Assembly (NCBI GenBank): GCA_026214975.1
Contig: CM047805.1
Span: forward strand, 63,131,368 to 63,195,367
DNA: 64,000 nt
Direction of reading: 5' to 3'
From: Gentiana macrophylla
Taxonomy: Eukaryota; Streptophyta; Magnoliopsida; Gentianales; Gentianaceae
The stretch's first letter is position 1. Each line of letters starts with the position of its first letter. Below, in pieces: positions 10,401 through 23,000 of the stretch. Under the pieces are notes generated by a model. That model did not search any database, was not told the origin of the DNA, and saw only the letters and a list, made by a program, of their open reading frames with translations. Both the position numbers and the translations under genes were made by a program.

Positions 10401-13400
10401 ATTCACGAGTTCAAATTTGTGTTTTGCTCTGGTAACGATTTGTCCATGCAGAAAAAAAAGGTTTTTTCCCTGATAACGAGTTGACATCACCGGAAATTTG
10501 TGTTTTTCCCTTTATAACGAGTAGAAATTTGTGTTTTTTCTTTGTAACGAGTTCGAATTCATGTTTTCTTCTTATTAACGAGTTTAAATTTGTGTTTTAC
10601 TCTGGTAACGATTTCTCCATGAAGAAAAAAATGTTTTTTTCCATGATAACGAGTTGACATCGCCGGAAATTGGTGTTTTCCCTTTATAACGAGTAGAAAT
10701 TTGTGTTTTTTCTTTGGTAACGAGTTCGAATTCATGTTTTCATCATATTAACGAGTTCAAATTAGTGTTTTTCTCTGGTAACGAGTTGTCCTTGCCGGAA
10801 AAAAGGCTTTTTCCCCGATAACGAGTTGACATCGCCGGAAATTTGTGTTTTCCCTTTATAACGAGTAGAAATTTGTGTTTTTTCTTTGGTAACGAGTTCG
10901 AATTCATGTTTTCTTCTTATTAACGAGTTCAAATTTGTGTTTTGCTCTGGTAACGATTTGTCCATGCAGAAAAAATGTTTTTTCCCTGATAACGAGTTGA
11001 CATCGCCGGAAATTGATGTTTTCCTTTTATAATGAGTAGAAATTTGTGTTTTATCTTTGGTAACGAGTTCGAATTCATGTTTTCATCATATTAACGAGTT
11101 CAAATTAGGGTTTTTCTCTGGTAACGAGTTGTCCTTGGTGGAAAAAAGGCTTTTCCCTGATAACGAGTTGACATCGCCGGAAATTTGTGTTTTTCCCTTT
11201 ATAACGAGTAGAAATTTGTGTTTTTCTTTGGTAACGAGTTCGAATTCTTGTTTTCTTCTTATTAACGAGTTCAAAGTTGTGTTTTACTCTGGTAACGATT
11301 TGTCCATGCAGAAAAAAGGTTTTTTCCCTAATAACGAGTTGATATCGCGGAAATTGGTGTTTTCCCTTTATAATGAGTAGAAATTTGTGTTTTATCTTTG
11401 GTAACGAGTTCGAATTCATGTTTTCATCATATTAACGAGTTCAAATTTGTGTTTTTATATGGTAACGAGTTGTCCTTGCTGGAAAAAAGGCTTTTTCCCT
11501 GATAACGAGTTGACATTGCCGGAAATTTGTGTTTTCCCTTTATAACGAGTAGAGGTTTGAGTTTTTACTTTGGTAACGAGTTCGAATTCTTGTTTTCTTC
11601 TTATTCACGAGTTCAAATTTGTGTTTTGCTCTGGTAACGATTTGTCCATGCAGAAAAAAAGTTTTTTCCCTGATAACGAGTTGACATCGCAGAAATTGGT
11701 GTTTTCCCTTTATAATGAGTAGAAATTTGTGTTTTATCTTTGGTAACGAGTTCGAATTCATGTTTTCATCATATTAATGAGTTCAAATTAGTGTTTTTCT
11801 CTAGTAACGAGTTGTCCTTGCTGGAAAAAAGGTTTTTTCCCTGATAACGAGTTGACATCGCCGGAAATTTGTGTTTTTCCCTTTATAACGAGTAGAAATT
11901 TGTGTTTTTTTCTTTGGTAACGAGTTCGAATTAATGTTTTCTTCTTATTAACGAGTTCAAATTTGTGTTTTAACTGTAACGATTTGTCCATGCAGAAAAA
12001 AGGTTTTTTCCCTGATAACGAGTTGACATCGCCGAAAATTGGTGTTTTCCCTTTATAATGAGTAGAAATTTGTGTTTTATCTTTGGTAACGAGTTCGAAT
12101 TCATGTTTTCATCATATTAACGAGTTCAAATTTGTGTTTTTATATGGTAACGAGTTATCCTTGCTGAAAAAAAGGCTTTTCCCTGATAACGAGTTGACAT
12201 TGCCGGAAATTTGTGTTTTCCTTTATTACGAGTAGAGGTTTGAGTTTTTACTTTGGTAACGAGTTCGAATTCATGTTTTCTTCTTATTAACGAGTTCAAA
12301 TTTGTGTTTTGCTCTGGTAACGATTTGTCCATGCAGAAAAAAGGTTTTTTCCCTGATAACGAGTTGACATCGCCGGAAATTGGTGTTTTCCTTTTATAAT
12401 GAGTAGAAATTTGTGTTTTATCTTTGGTAACGAGTTCGAATTCATGTTTTCATCATATTAACGAGTTCAAATTTGTGTTTTTATATGGTAACGAGTTGTC
12501 CTTGCTGGAAAAAAGGCTTTTTCCCTGATAACGAGTTGACATTGCGGAAATTTGTGTTTTCCTTTATAACGAGTAGAGGTTTGAGTTTTTACTTTGGTAA
12601 CGAGTTCGAATTCTTGTTTTCTTCTTATTCACGAGTTCAAATTTGTTTTTGCTCGTAACGATTTGTCCATGCGAGAAAAATAGTTTTTTCACGATAACGA
12701 GTTGACATCGCCGAAATTGGTGTTTCCCTTTATAATGAGTAGAAATTTGTGTTTTATCTTCGGTAACGAGTTCGAATTCATGTTTTCATCATATTAATGA
12801 GTTCAAATTAGTGATTTTCTCAAGTAACGAGTTGTCCTTGCTGGAGAAAAGGCTTTTTCCCTGATAACGAGTTGACATCGCCGGAAATTTGTGTTTTTCC
12901 CTTTATAACGAGTAGAAATATGTGTTTTTTCTTTGGTAACGAGTTCGAATTCATGTTTTCTTCTTATTAACGAGTTCATATTTGTGTTTTACTCTGGTAA
13001 CGATTTGTCCATGCAGAAAAAAGGTTTTTCCCTGATAACGAGTTGACATCGCCGGAAACCGGTGGTTTCCCTTTATAATGAGTAGAAATTTGTGTTTTAT
13101 CTTTGGTAACGAGTTCGAATTCATGTTTTCATCATATTAACGAGTTCAAATTTGTGTTTTTATATGGTAACGAGTTATCCTTGCTGGAAAAAAGGCTTTT
13201 TCCCTGATAACGAGTTGACATTGCCGGAAATTTGTGTTTTCCCTTTATTACGAGTAGAGGTTTGAGTTTTACTTTGGTAACGAGTTCGAATTCATGTTTT
13301 CTTCTTATTAACGAGTTCAAATTTGTGTTTTGCTCTGGTAACGATTTGTCCATGCAGAAAAAAGGTTTTTTCCCTGATAACGAGTTGACATCGCCGGAAA

Positions 13401-14632
13401 TTGGTGTTTCCTTTTATAATGAGTAGAAATTTGTGTTTTATCTTTGGTAATGAGTTCGAATTCATGTTTTCATCATATTAACGAGTTCAAATTTGTGTTT
13501 TTATATGGTAACGAGTTGTCCTTGCTGGAAAAAAGGCTTTTTCCATGATAACGAGTTGACATTGCCGGAAATTTGTGTTTTCCCTTTATAACGAGTAGAG
13601 GTTTGAGTTTTTACTTTGGTAACGAGTTCGAATTCTTGTATTCTTCTTATTCACGAGTTCAAATTTGTGTTTTGCTCTGGTAACGATTTGTCCATGCAGA
13701 AAAAATATTTTTCCCTGATAACGAGTTGACATCGCCGGAAATTGGTGTTTTCCCTTTATAATGAGTAGAAATTTGTGTTTTATCTTTGGTAACGAGTTCG
13801 AATTCATGTTTCATCATATTAACGATTTCTAATTTGTGTTTTTATATGGTAACGAGTTATCCTTGCTGGAAAAAAGGCTTTTTCCCTGATAACGAGTTGA
13901 CATTGCCGGAAATTTGTGTTTTCCCTTTATAACGAGTAGAGGTTTGAGTTTTTACTTTGGTAACGAGTTTGAATTCAAGTTTTCTTCTTATTAACGAGTT
14001 CAAATTTGTGTTTTGCTCTGGTAATGATTTGTCCATGCAGAAAAAAAAGGTTTTTTCCCTGATAACGAGTTGACATCGCCAGAAATTGGTGTTTCCCCTT
14101 TATAATGTGTAGAAATTTGTGTTTTATCTTTGGTAACGAGTTCGAATTCATGTTTACATCATATTAATGAGTTCAAATTAGTGTTTTTCTCTGGTAACGA
14201 GTTGTCCTTGCTGGAAAAAAGGCTTTTTCCCTGATAACGAGTTGACATCGCCGGAAATTTGTGTTTTTCTTTTTATAACGTGTAGAAATTTGTGTTTTTT
14301 CTTTGGTAACGAGTTCGAATTCATGTTTTCATCTTATTAACGAGTTCAAATTTGTGTTTTTCTCTGGTAACGATTTGTCCATGTAGAAAAAAGGTTTTTT
14401 CCCTGATAACGAGTTGACATCACCGGAAATTGGTGTTTTCCCTTTATAATGAGTAGAAATTTGTGTTTTATCTTTGGTAACGAGTTCGAATTCATGTTTT
14501 CATCATATTAACGAGTTCAAATTAGGGTTTTTATATGGTAACGAGTTGTCCTTGCTGGAAAAAAGACTTTTTCCCTGATAACGAGTTGACATTGCCGGAA
14601 ATTTGTGTTTTCCCTTTATAACGAGTAGAGGT
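7478..14632. repeat. Satellite array, 172-bp monomer, about 41 copies
   Basis: Successive copies of GGTAACGAGTTCGAATTC occur at 7620, 7791, 7964, 8135, 8305, 8478 and 8650, that is every 170-173 bp, and the pattern continues to 14632. Each monomer contains five sub-units of about 28-42 bp, most beginning TAACGA: GGTAACGAGTTCGAATTC, TTAACGAGTTCAAATT, GGTAACGATTTGTCCATG, TAACGAGTTGACATCGCC and a fifth beginning ATAATGAG or ATAACGAG. Several diverged monomer variants alternate, for example some with AGAGGTTTGAGTTTTT. Nearly every monomer has a GAATTC (EcoRI) site. Short apparent reading frames are a by-product of the repeat and are not genes. The right end is cut by LTR element A. Confidence 0.95.
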
Positions 14633-16472
14633 TGTTAGGTGTAATGCCCGAAAGACAATTTTTGTAATTGTTTTATTTAATAAATTAATTGACATTATTA
14701 TTCATATTTATTATTCTCATAATCACCGATGTGACAATAGTATTTACACTACAGAAAACCCTAAGTATATCGTTTATGTAATCACTTAACTCGATTGTAT
14801 GGTATATACGGGAGGATTGAGTTAGTGAAGATGTACTTAAAATACAATTAGCCCGTAGTGAAGTTAATCGAGAGTATCGGGTCTCTCCTTTAAACGTGCT
14901 ATTAATGCGCCCAGAACACAATAGGTGTGATTGTCTTATCCGGACTTTCGGTTAAGAGAACCTAATGGGGCATTTATATATGATAGATATATCATATAGA
15001 AATTTGGACCGATTTGATTAGAGTTCACGATATAATTCCGTAATCGAGAAGTCTTATCGAATCAATGGATGATCATATTTATGGATATATCTTAATCTCG
15101 AGGTGATCACGATCCAATCGCTTGAATCAAGTATGAAGTTTGATTTGACGGTTAAGGATTACACCGAGTCGTGTGGTCCGAATTACCCCATCTTGGCATT
15201 GTCTTTGGATTGAGTGAGTAGTACGTGTTATATCGCAGATACGGAATCCATTCCTTCAATTTCGGAAGTAGATAAGCGGTTCCCTTATTTGTTAATCCTA
15301 GAAACCGATCGATCCATGGAGTTCATATTACAGCGATTAGCTACCGGTGAGTTTTATGAATTAATTGATCACTAGGGGTTAATGGTAAATAAGGATAAGA
15401 GGTTCTAGAAAGGGTTAACGGTAACTTCCCGATTTAGAATGAGCGATCTATGGAGGATTAATCCATATGTAATGATTATATCAATGGACACTTATTATTA
15501 TTCTCGTGAGAGATAAATATAATCTCATAATCGGAGGTGTGCGATCACGGGATTATGGTGGCATATTCTCGTGATTGATTTATCGAATATAATTATTCAT
15601 TCGTAAGATAATTATTTATTTGATTTATCGAGCCACGATTATTAGTCCATGGTCCCCGACGTGCCTCCTAATATAGCATAGCTATTCTCGGACGTCGAAT
15701 CCTAATAATATTAATTTAGTTCTTGTTGGACTTTATTAAAACAATATGTGAATTAATTGTTTAGTGGACTATTAAATTAGTTGGGCTAAATAATTAAATA
15801 TGTGGAAAAGACATTTTCCATAATCTTGACCCAATTATTGTGTGATGGCAAAATTAATATTGACTAGGTCAATATATGAAATTTTCGCCCCATGCTCTTT
15901 TTTTTTGGAACAAGAAATTTGTTTTCTTGTGATTAATAAGACATGTGCATAAAATATTTATTGGATAAATATTTATGGAAAGAAATAAAGATAAATATTA
16001 TTCTAGATTTGTTCTAGAATATTATGGAATTATCTTTTATTTAATAGGATTATTATAATTGATTTTGTATTAATTATTAAATCCTTGGAGGCTAAGTTTT
16101 ACTCTCCTATATAAAGAGAGTTCTCCCAAGCCTTACACACAACAATAAAATTTCGACTTCCATCTCTTAGAGAGAGGAAGAAATTTCGGCCAAGGGTGAG
16201 TGAGGAAAATCTTGGAGATTTTTCCGGGTAGCATATCGGAAGGATTTGAGACGAGAATTTCCTTCCACCGGGAGTTGCTTGGATCACACGTACGGAAGAT
16301 CGTGGTGCTCTTCACCTATTCATCCTTTCTATTACGGTTCTTCAACTTGGATTTTGAGATCCAAGAGGTATGTTCTACAACCCCCTTGTAGAGTAGATCT
16401 AGTTATTTTATTACGTGTATTTTACAGATCTAGATTTTTAAATCGCTTCCGCTGCGGATGATATTACTAACA
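14633..16472 (+). mobile_element. 5' LTR of element A
   Basis: The sequence begins TGTTAGGTGTAATG immediately after a satellite fragment (CGAGTAGAGGT) and ends in CTAACA, giving the TGTTAG/CTAACA terminal inverted repeat. It is alignable over its whole length with both LTRs of element B but is more diverged from them than they are from each other. A TATA box (TATATAAA) lies at 16109-16116. Confidence 0.9.
16109..16116 (+). promoter_or_regulatory. TATA box of element A LTR
   Basis: TATATAAA lies in the context CTCCTATATAAAGAGAG and is conserved in both element B LTRs (19649-19656 and 27191-27198), about 360 bp before the LTR end. This supports a U3/R start here. Confidence 0.6.
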
Positions 16473-16473
16473 G

Positions 16474-16487
16474 TGGTATCAGTCGCC
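16474..16487 (+). other. Primer-binding site of element A
   Basis: TGGTATCAGTCGCC starts one base after the LTR end. It resembles the TGGTATCAGAGC site used by plant LTR elements primed with initiator methionine tRNA, with a mismatch after TGGTATCAG. Confidence 0.7.
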
Positions 16488-16846
16488 AAGGCGATCTATA
16501 TTTATACGTATTAAATATTAGATCTAGGAGTGGAAAACATGTAGTTTTTTGTGTCCCAATTTTTTCTTTGGGGCCGACGCATGCACATATATTTTTTTAT
16601 GTTGCGATTGTTGTGGTTTGAAGAGATGGATTGGGGTTGGTACTGTTTAGTCGTTAGATCTATTGTAAGCTCTCTTGATTTAAATCGTTTGAGCATAGGA
16701 TTGATGTAAAAGTTTTTTTTTTTTTTTTATTTCTTCCTTTTCGGCTAGTTTTATTTTTTTGTAATTCCAGAAAAACGACGAAGAACGATGCAGAACACGA
16801 GATGAAGACGGAACTCGAGGTATGAACAGGAGATCGGGGCAGATAT

Positions 16847-18172
16847 TGTAACACCCCGTTCCCGGACACCGAGTCCTTATCCGGAAAAAGGAACGTTCGG
16901 CACGTATAAAATAAAAGTAAATTCATTCTATACGTAAGCCTCTACTACGTCGTATCAAATTAAAGGCAAAATGGAAGCAAAACTCGGGTATATAAAATTT
17001 TTTTTCAAAATTAAAGAGTAGAAAGGAATCTAAGGGTAGAAATGTAAATTATTACGAAAACGATACAAGAACCCAACGTCTAGAAAGAAACCAAACGTCT
17101 ACCTCAAAAGTACTGAAATAACAACCAACGAAAAACAGAAAAGGAACATCTTGAACTTCCAACAAGCGTCTTCAAATATCGTCATCAAATCCTTCCTCAG
17201 TAAACTGTTTAGTCTTCTCACCCCAAACACATAAAAACAAATATGCATTCGAGGTAAGTACAACGTACTTAGAAAGAAAGAGAAGCTATGATATCAAAAG
17301 AAATTATAAGGAAAGATATTTAAGCCGTTTATTTGCTTATATGAGACCGACTCAATCTAAGGTTCACTTCATGCTCATCAACATGTTGTGACTAACTGTT
17401 TCTAGCTTAACCTATCTATGTTACAACCGCACTCAAGGGCACTACGCGCATCCCCTCAGCAGAGTCCCTCTATACTTAGGGTCTTTGACCTACAGAGTTC
17501 TTCTACCTTGGAAACACTCTTTTGCAACATATTAGTGGATCAAACCAATACCCACGAAGTCTAGAAAAGGTAGACTCCGATAGCACGCACACCTCAGTAG
17601 AGTCCCTCCGTACTTAGGGTCTTTTGACCTACGAAATTCCTCCACCTTCAGAGGTAGCACATGCATCGCGATTTAGCCTGGTGCCTAGCCAAGAGAGACA
17701 TGTTGTTTAATCTTTTACTAGTCACATACGTTGTTTATTAGGTTATTAGCTAGCCAACCTAAGTATTTTCAGGTAATCTCCCTCACATGGACTACTCTCT
17801 TCCTAGACCACTAGACACGGACAAGTCCTAGCACATACACAGACATTGATGGATACTAATCCATCAAAGCACAAGCCTATCATGCTCTTCCGACGGATCC
17901 GAACTTCAACTCCCTTGAAGAGTACATTCGGTGTTTTAACTGAACGAATCAGAAGCTCAATTCAGGCTTGTCTAAGTTTTATACCATTTTGACATATCAT
18001 GTATAAAGGTTTCATAAGGGTGAATCATGTTTATAAGGCTGAACAACAACCCACAAAGAAAGAAGGACAAAACAAGCTAGACGTCCGTTTTAAGCCATGG
18101 ACGCCCGTCTAGACATTACTGGACGCCTGTCCAAAGCTGGACGCCCGTCCAATATACCTAGACGCCCGTCCA
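16847..18172 (-). mobile_element. Gypsy 3' LTR, first part
   Basis: The segment starts TGTAACACCCCGTTCCCGG and matches 33513-34850 of the right LTR almost throughout, including the duplicated block with AGAGTCCCTC and CTTAGGGTC. It ends at GACGCCCGTCCA, where element B has inserted, and resumes at 27559. A minus-strand TATA-like GTATAAAAC is at 17976-17983, next to the run of 14-bp palindromes. Confidence 0.9.
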
Positions 18173-20018
18173 TGTTAGGTGTGATGCCCGAAAGACAATT
18201 TTTGTAATTGTTTTATTTAATAAATGAAATGATGTTATTATTCATATTTATTATTCTCATAATCACCGATGTGACAATAGTATTTACACTACAGAAAACC
18301 CTGAGTATATCGTTTATGTAATCACTTAACTCAGTGTATGAGATATACACGGGAGGATTGAGTTAGTGAAGATGTACTTAAAATACAATTAGTCCGTAGT
18401 AAAGTTAATCGAGAGTATCGGGTCTCTCCTTTAACGTACTATTAATGTGCCCATAACACGATAGGTGTGATCGTCTTATCCGGACTTTCGGTTAAGGAAA
18501 CCTAATGGGGCATTTATATATGATAGATATATCATATAGAATTTGGACCGATTTGATCTCGAGTTCTCGATATAATTCCGTAATCGAGAAGTCATATCGA
18601 ATCATTAGATGATCATATTATGGATATATCTAAATCACGAGGTGATCACGATCCAACCGCTTGAATCGTATGAAGTTTGACTTGACGGTTAAGGATTACA
18701 CTTGAGTCGTGATCTCGAATTACCCCATCTTGGCATTGTCTTTGGATTGAGTGAGTAGTCGTGTTATTACAGATACGGAATCCATTCCTTCCATTTATGG
18801 AAGTAGGCGAACGATTCCTCTTATGAGTTGACCCTAGATACTGATCGATCCATGGGGTTCATATTACACTGATTAGCTACCAGTGAGTTATTTGAATTAT
18901 TGATCATTAGAGGGTTAACGGTAAGTAAGGACAAGATGTTCTAAAAAGGGTTAACGATAACTTCCCGATTTAGAACGAACAGTCTATGGAGGATTAATCC
19001 ATATGAAATGATTATATCAGTGGACACTTATTACTTTCTCGTGAGGAGATAAATATAATCTTATAATCGGAGGAGTGCAGTCACGGGATTATGGTGGCAT
19101 ATTCCTGTGATTGATTTATCGAATATAATTATTACATTCGTCACGATAGTTATTTATTTGATTTATCGGAGGAGTCACGATTATTAGTCCATGGTCCCCG
19201 ACGCGCTGCCTAATAATATAGCATAGATATTCTCGGACGTCGAATCCTAATAATATTAATTTAGTTCATGTTGGACTTTATTAAAACGATATGTGAATTA
19301 ATTGTTTAGTGGACTATTAAATTAGTTGGGCTAAATAATTAAATATGTGGAAAAGACATTTTCCATAATCTTGGCCCAATTATTGTGTAATGCCAAAATT
19401 AATATTGACTAGGTCAATAATAAAAAGTGGCGCCACATGTGTTCTTTTTTTAACAAGGAATTAGTTTTCTTGTGTGTTAAAAAGACATGTGCATAAAATA
19501 TTTATTGGATAAATATTTATGGTAATAAATAAAGATAAAAATATTCTTGATTTGTTCTAGAATATTTTGGGATTATCTTTTATTTAATAGGATTATCATA
19601 ATTGATTTGGTATTAATTATAAAATCCTTGGAGGCTAAGTTTACTCTTCTATATAAAGAGAGTTCTCCCAAGCCTCATACACACACATAAAACTCGACTT
19701 TTTACTTGAAAAAGCAAGAGGATTATTTTCGGCCATTAGCAAGAAAAATCTTTGGTGATTTTTCGGGTAGCATATCGGAGGGGTTCGAGTCGAGGATTCC
19801 TTCCACCGGGAATTGCTTGGATCACACGTACGGAAGGCTGTGGTGCTCGTCACATCTCTCTCAAACAAATCATCCTTGCGGTTCTTCGATTTGGATTTAG
19901 AGATCCAAAAAGGTATGATACACAAACTAACTTGTAGATTTAGATTTGATGTTTTATTACGTATACACATAGATCTAGATCCTTAAATCGCTTCCGTTGC
20001 GATGATATTTTCCTAACA
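18173..20018 (+). mobile_element. 5' LTR of element B
   Basis: The LTR runs from TGTTAGGTGTGATGCCC to TTTCCTAACA. Compared with the 3' LTR it is nearly identical except for clustered differences around 18540-18830 and 19130-19210. In many of these the 3' copy has CTG or CAG and this copy has CG or CTCG. Confidence 0.95.
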
Positions 20019-20019
20019 G

Positions 20020-20033
20020 TGGTATCAGTCGCC
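20020..20033 (+). other. Primer-binding site of element B
   Basis: TGGTATCAGTCGCC starts one base after the LTR end and is identical to the site of element A. It resembles an initiator methionine tRNA primer site. Confidence 0.75.
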
Positions 20034-23000
20034 AAGGAGATCTATATTTATACGTATAAAATATTAGATAGGAGTGTGTTAAAACATGTAGATTTTTTGT
20101 CCCAATTTTTTTTAAAAAAAGATGAGGGCGAAATTTGTTTATTTTTTTTTATGCATATGAATGTCTTGGTTGAAGAGATGGATTGGAGTTGGTATTGTTT
20201 ACCCGTAGATCTATTTTGTAGCTCTTTTGATTCGTATCAATTGAGCATAGGATTTATAATTTAATTATGTTGAATTCGAAAATTATGTAAAAAGGTAGTA
20301 CCTTTTGTTTTAATTTTGATCCGGGTTCGAGACGAGGAAGATGATGTGTTGAAGATCATTGTGTTGAAGATCATCAAAAAGGTAAAACGGAAGGAGGCCG
20401 AATTGTTTAATTATTTTTTTTTCTTCATCGGCGGCAATTTTTTGGTTTATGCGGCAGTTGGATTTTTTTTTCTTTAACCTAATGTCTTTTGGCCGCAAGG
20501 CCTACTGTTCAAAAAAAAAAAAAAAAAAAAAAAAAAAAGGTGTTTTGCCTAACAGCCGTGAAATAAAAAAAAAAAAAAAAACCTGTTTTTTCTTTAATTG
20601 TTCAGCCGACAACTTATTAAAAAAAAAAAAAAAACTTTTTTTTATAAAACAATTTAATATAAATATATTTTAAATATATTGGTATATTACGGCCTCCTCT
20701 CCTCGTCGTTCGTGGTTCGTGTCAAGATCGAAGGTTAGAGATCCGGAATTTTCAAGATCAAGATCGAAGATCGAGATTTGAAGACTTAGAATTAATTTTA
20801 CTTTTCCTTAGAAAATAGGTTAGTCGGGGGTACCAACAATCCATCTCGGTGTTTAATTTTTCCGCAATTTATTTTTTATGTGTTTGATCATAAAATAGAC
20901 ATAAAATCGGAATTGCCATGACATGCATTCATATCATAAATCCACTCCATGCATACATGTAGAATTTTAATTTGGGTAATTAAAATAGCCATGTAACAAA
21001 CTCGCGTAATTAGTTGAAATTTAATTAATACGTGGTAATTAATTAATTAAGTAACTAATTAAAGATCCGAGAACGGGTTATGAAATCGTTAGCCTTTCGG
21101 TGTGTGTTCTCGGTGAACCGCCGTAAAGCTCAAACGAGATCACGTTTTCGATTTCGTAGTGTCTCACGAGATCGAATGATGGTAAAAGAAAAATAAATCT
21201 TGGATAAAAACGGTTCGCCTATAGGTTGGGTGGTCAACTGAGCTTGGCTCGACGGACTTAACCCTCCTAGTGTGATGTATGCACGGGGGTCCGGCAAGAC
21301 TAAGCTATACCGGAACGGAGGGGTGATTCCTTCCAATCTCAAATACGGCTCTCTTGACCCGACTTTGTCCGACTGTCACATATGTTCCAACGAATAGGAC
21401 GGGTAGGCTTGCCTACGGCACCGACACCATTCGGAATCCTTGATTTTATGTACTTTTATGTTAACATCAAAAAGACGTGGTTAGTTAACCCACCACCACT
21501 TCCAAAATATTGAGTGGGAGCGGGGAGGCGGCACCAACCCACGGTCTCTACTATAGATGCAAGTAAGTGAGAGAAGGGTGGCGCCTCGCGGCGCTTTGAT
21601 TTCGTCCCCCTACGGATGGTGTTCACCCCTATCAACATTCATGGCTTGGTCTCCGAAAGGATAGGATTTACGGGTACTCGTCCGGGTCACCGACCTATCC
21701 TACGACGGCATACTCGGGCGTACTAAGAGATCCGATATAGTAGGTCACACTCATCAAAGGTATTCTTGGTAATACAGGCTAAAAGCAGGAAGGTAGTCAA
21801 TGAATAAAGGGATGTTCGATTCTCGTGGGATGTCTGATTCTCACAAGTTATTCATTGATTTAACCGTTTCATCTCTTTGACCTACCCTACGGCGGCACTG
21901 AGATGAGAGGTTAAAACCTTGGAATGGTAGAGTAGACTTAATTTTAGTTTACAATTCCTAAAATAATAAATATAGTAGTGTTAAACTTGAATTAATACAT
22001 GTCATTTTATTTACAGCATCATATCCCTTACTAAATTGCTTAAAATTTATAATTGACTAGTATTGACTTCGTTAAAAAGTGGAAAGTAACTAAGACGTTG
22101 AACTAGTTAATCGATAATGCAATTATTTTTCGAAAGAGATAATTTCTCTTAAGCCTTTTAAAAACTAGAGTGACATATAGGTATGCCACTAGAGTCGTTC
22201 GTGTTAAACGAGAGACAAAACTTAGTTTAATCAAAGGTGATTTCGGACTTTGAAATTCTTCTAGTGAATTTTGAGTGTGCAGTGATAACACGAGTAATTT
22301 TCTAATTGAAAAATCAGAAAATCATGAAGTGTCGCTAGTTGGACGATATTTGGAATCGATGAACTAGTGGGAGCTTTTTGATTTGTTGTTTTTTCTAGAA
22401 CATTAGAAAAGTGTAACTCACTACACACGTAACCGTTCTAATTGAAAAGCTGGAAAATCATAAAATGAAGCTTTGCTCGTTAGGCGGTATTTGGAACCGA
22501 TAAACTAGTGGGAGCTTTAATATTATGATTTGTTGGTTTTTTCGGTATATTTAGAAGTCCCGACGAGTAACACTCGAAATAGACATCCCACGGTTCAAGA
22601 GTAGTGTCTACTCAAACGAACCGCTAGTTCAAAATCTGTTTCCGTTCACGGAAAGTCAAGAATGGGAAAGTATGTCTAAAAGTGTTAGTCATCTAAAAAG
22701 CGAGTTGATTTTAAGGCTAAACCGAAAGTTAATTAAGCGAAAATCATAGGATAAGGGCGGTGATTTTGGATCACCAACCTATGAAACCTTGGTGATTTTC
22801 TCGAGCTAAGTTCTTTGGAAGAACAAGGTAGCAGTGCATTTAACGATTGAAAGAATAAACAACGGGCAGTAATTTTAGCTAGAATAGTGGGAGTGATATA
22901 AGGAAATGAATCTCGGATTCAATCCTTGGATATCACGGAAAATTTATTTTACATTTAAGATTCGTTGGAATGAATGGATTTACCTACATTCGATAATTTG

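Larger units (their letters stand above)
14633..16846 (+). mobile_element. Non-coding LTR element A, 5' part only
   Basis: A 1.84-kb LTR (14633-16472, TGTTAGGTGTAATGCCC to ACTAACA) is followed by a primer-binding site and 370 bp of internal sequence closely related to the start of the internal region of element B. At 16847 it is cut by the gypsy LTR. The rest of element A, including its 3' LTR, is not recognisable beyond the gypsy element. It belongs to the same family as element B. It inserted directly into a satellite monomer. Confidence 0.85.

Noticed and set aside
7503..13807. Many 60-107-codon reading frames with repeated NSLSGKKPFF and EFELVTK-like peptides on both strands
   Set aside because: They follow the 172-bp satellite period, which is not a multiple of three, and shift frame from monomer to monomer. 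They are repeat artefacts, not genes.
7478..14632. Possible CRISPR array because of regular repeats
   Set aside because: The repeats are contiguous without unique spacers and the DNA is plant nuclear. It is a satellite.
7478..14632. CENP-B box-like motif in the satellite
   Set aside because: GTTCGAATTCATG shares TTCG and an A, but the required CGGG part is absent.
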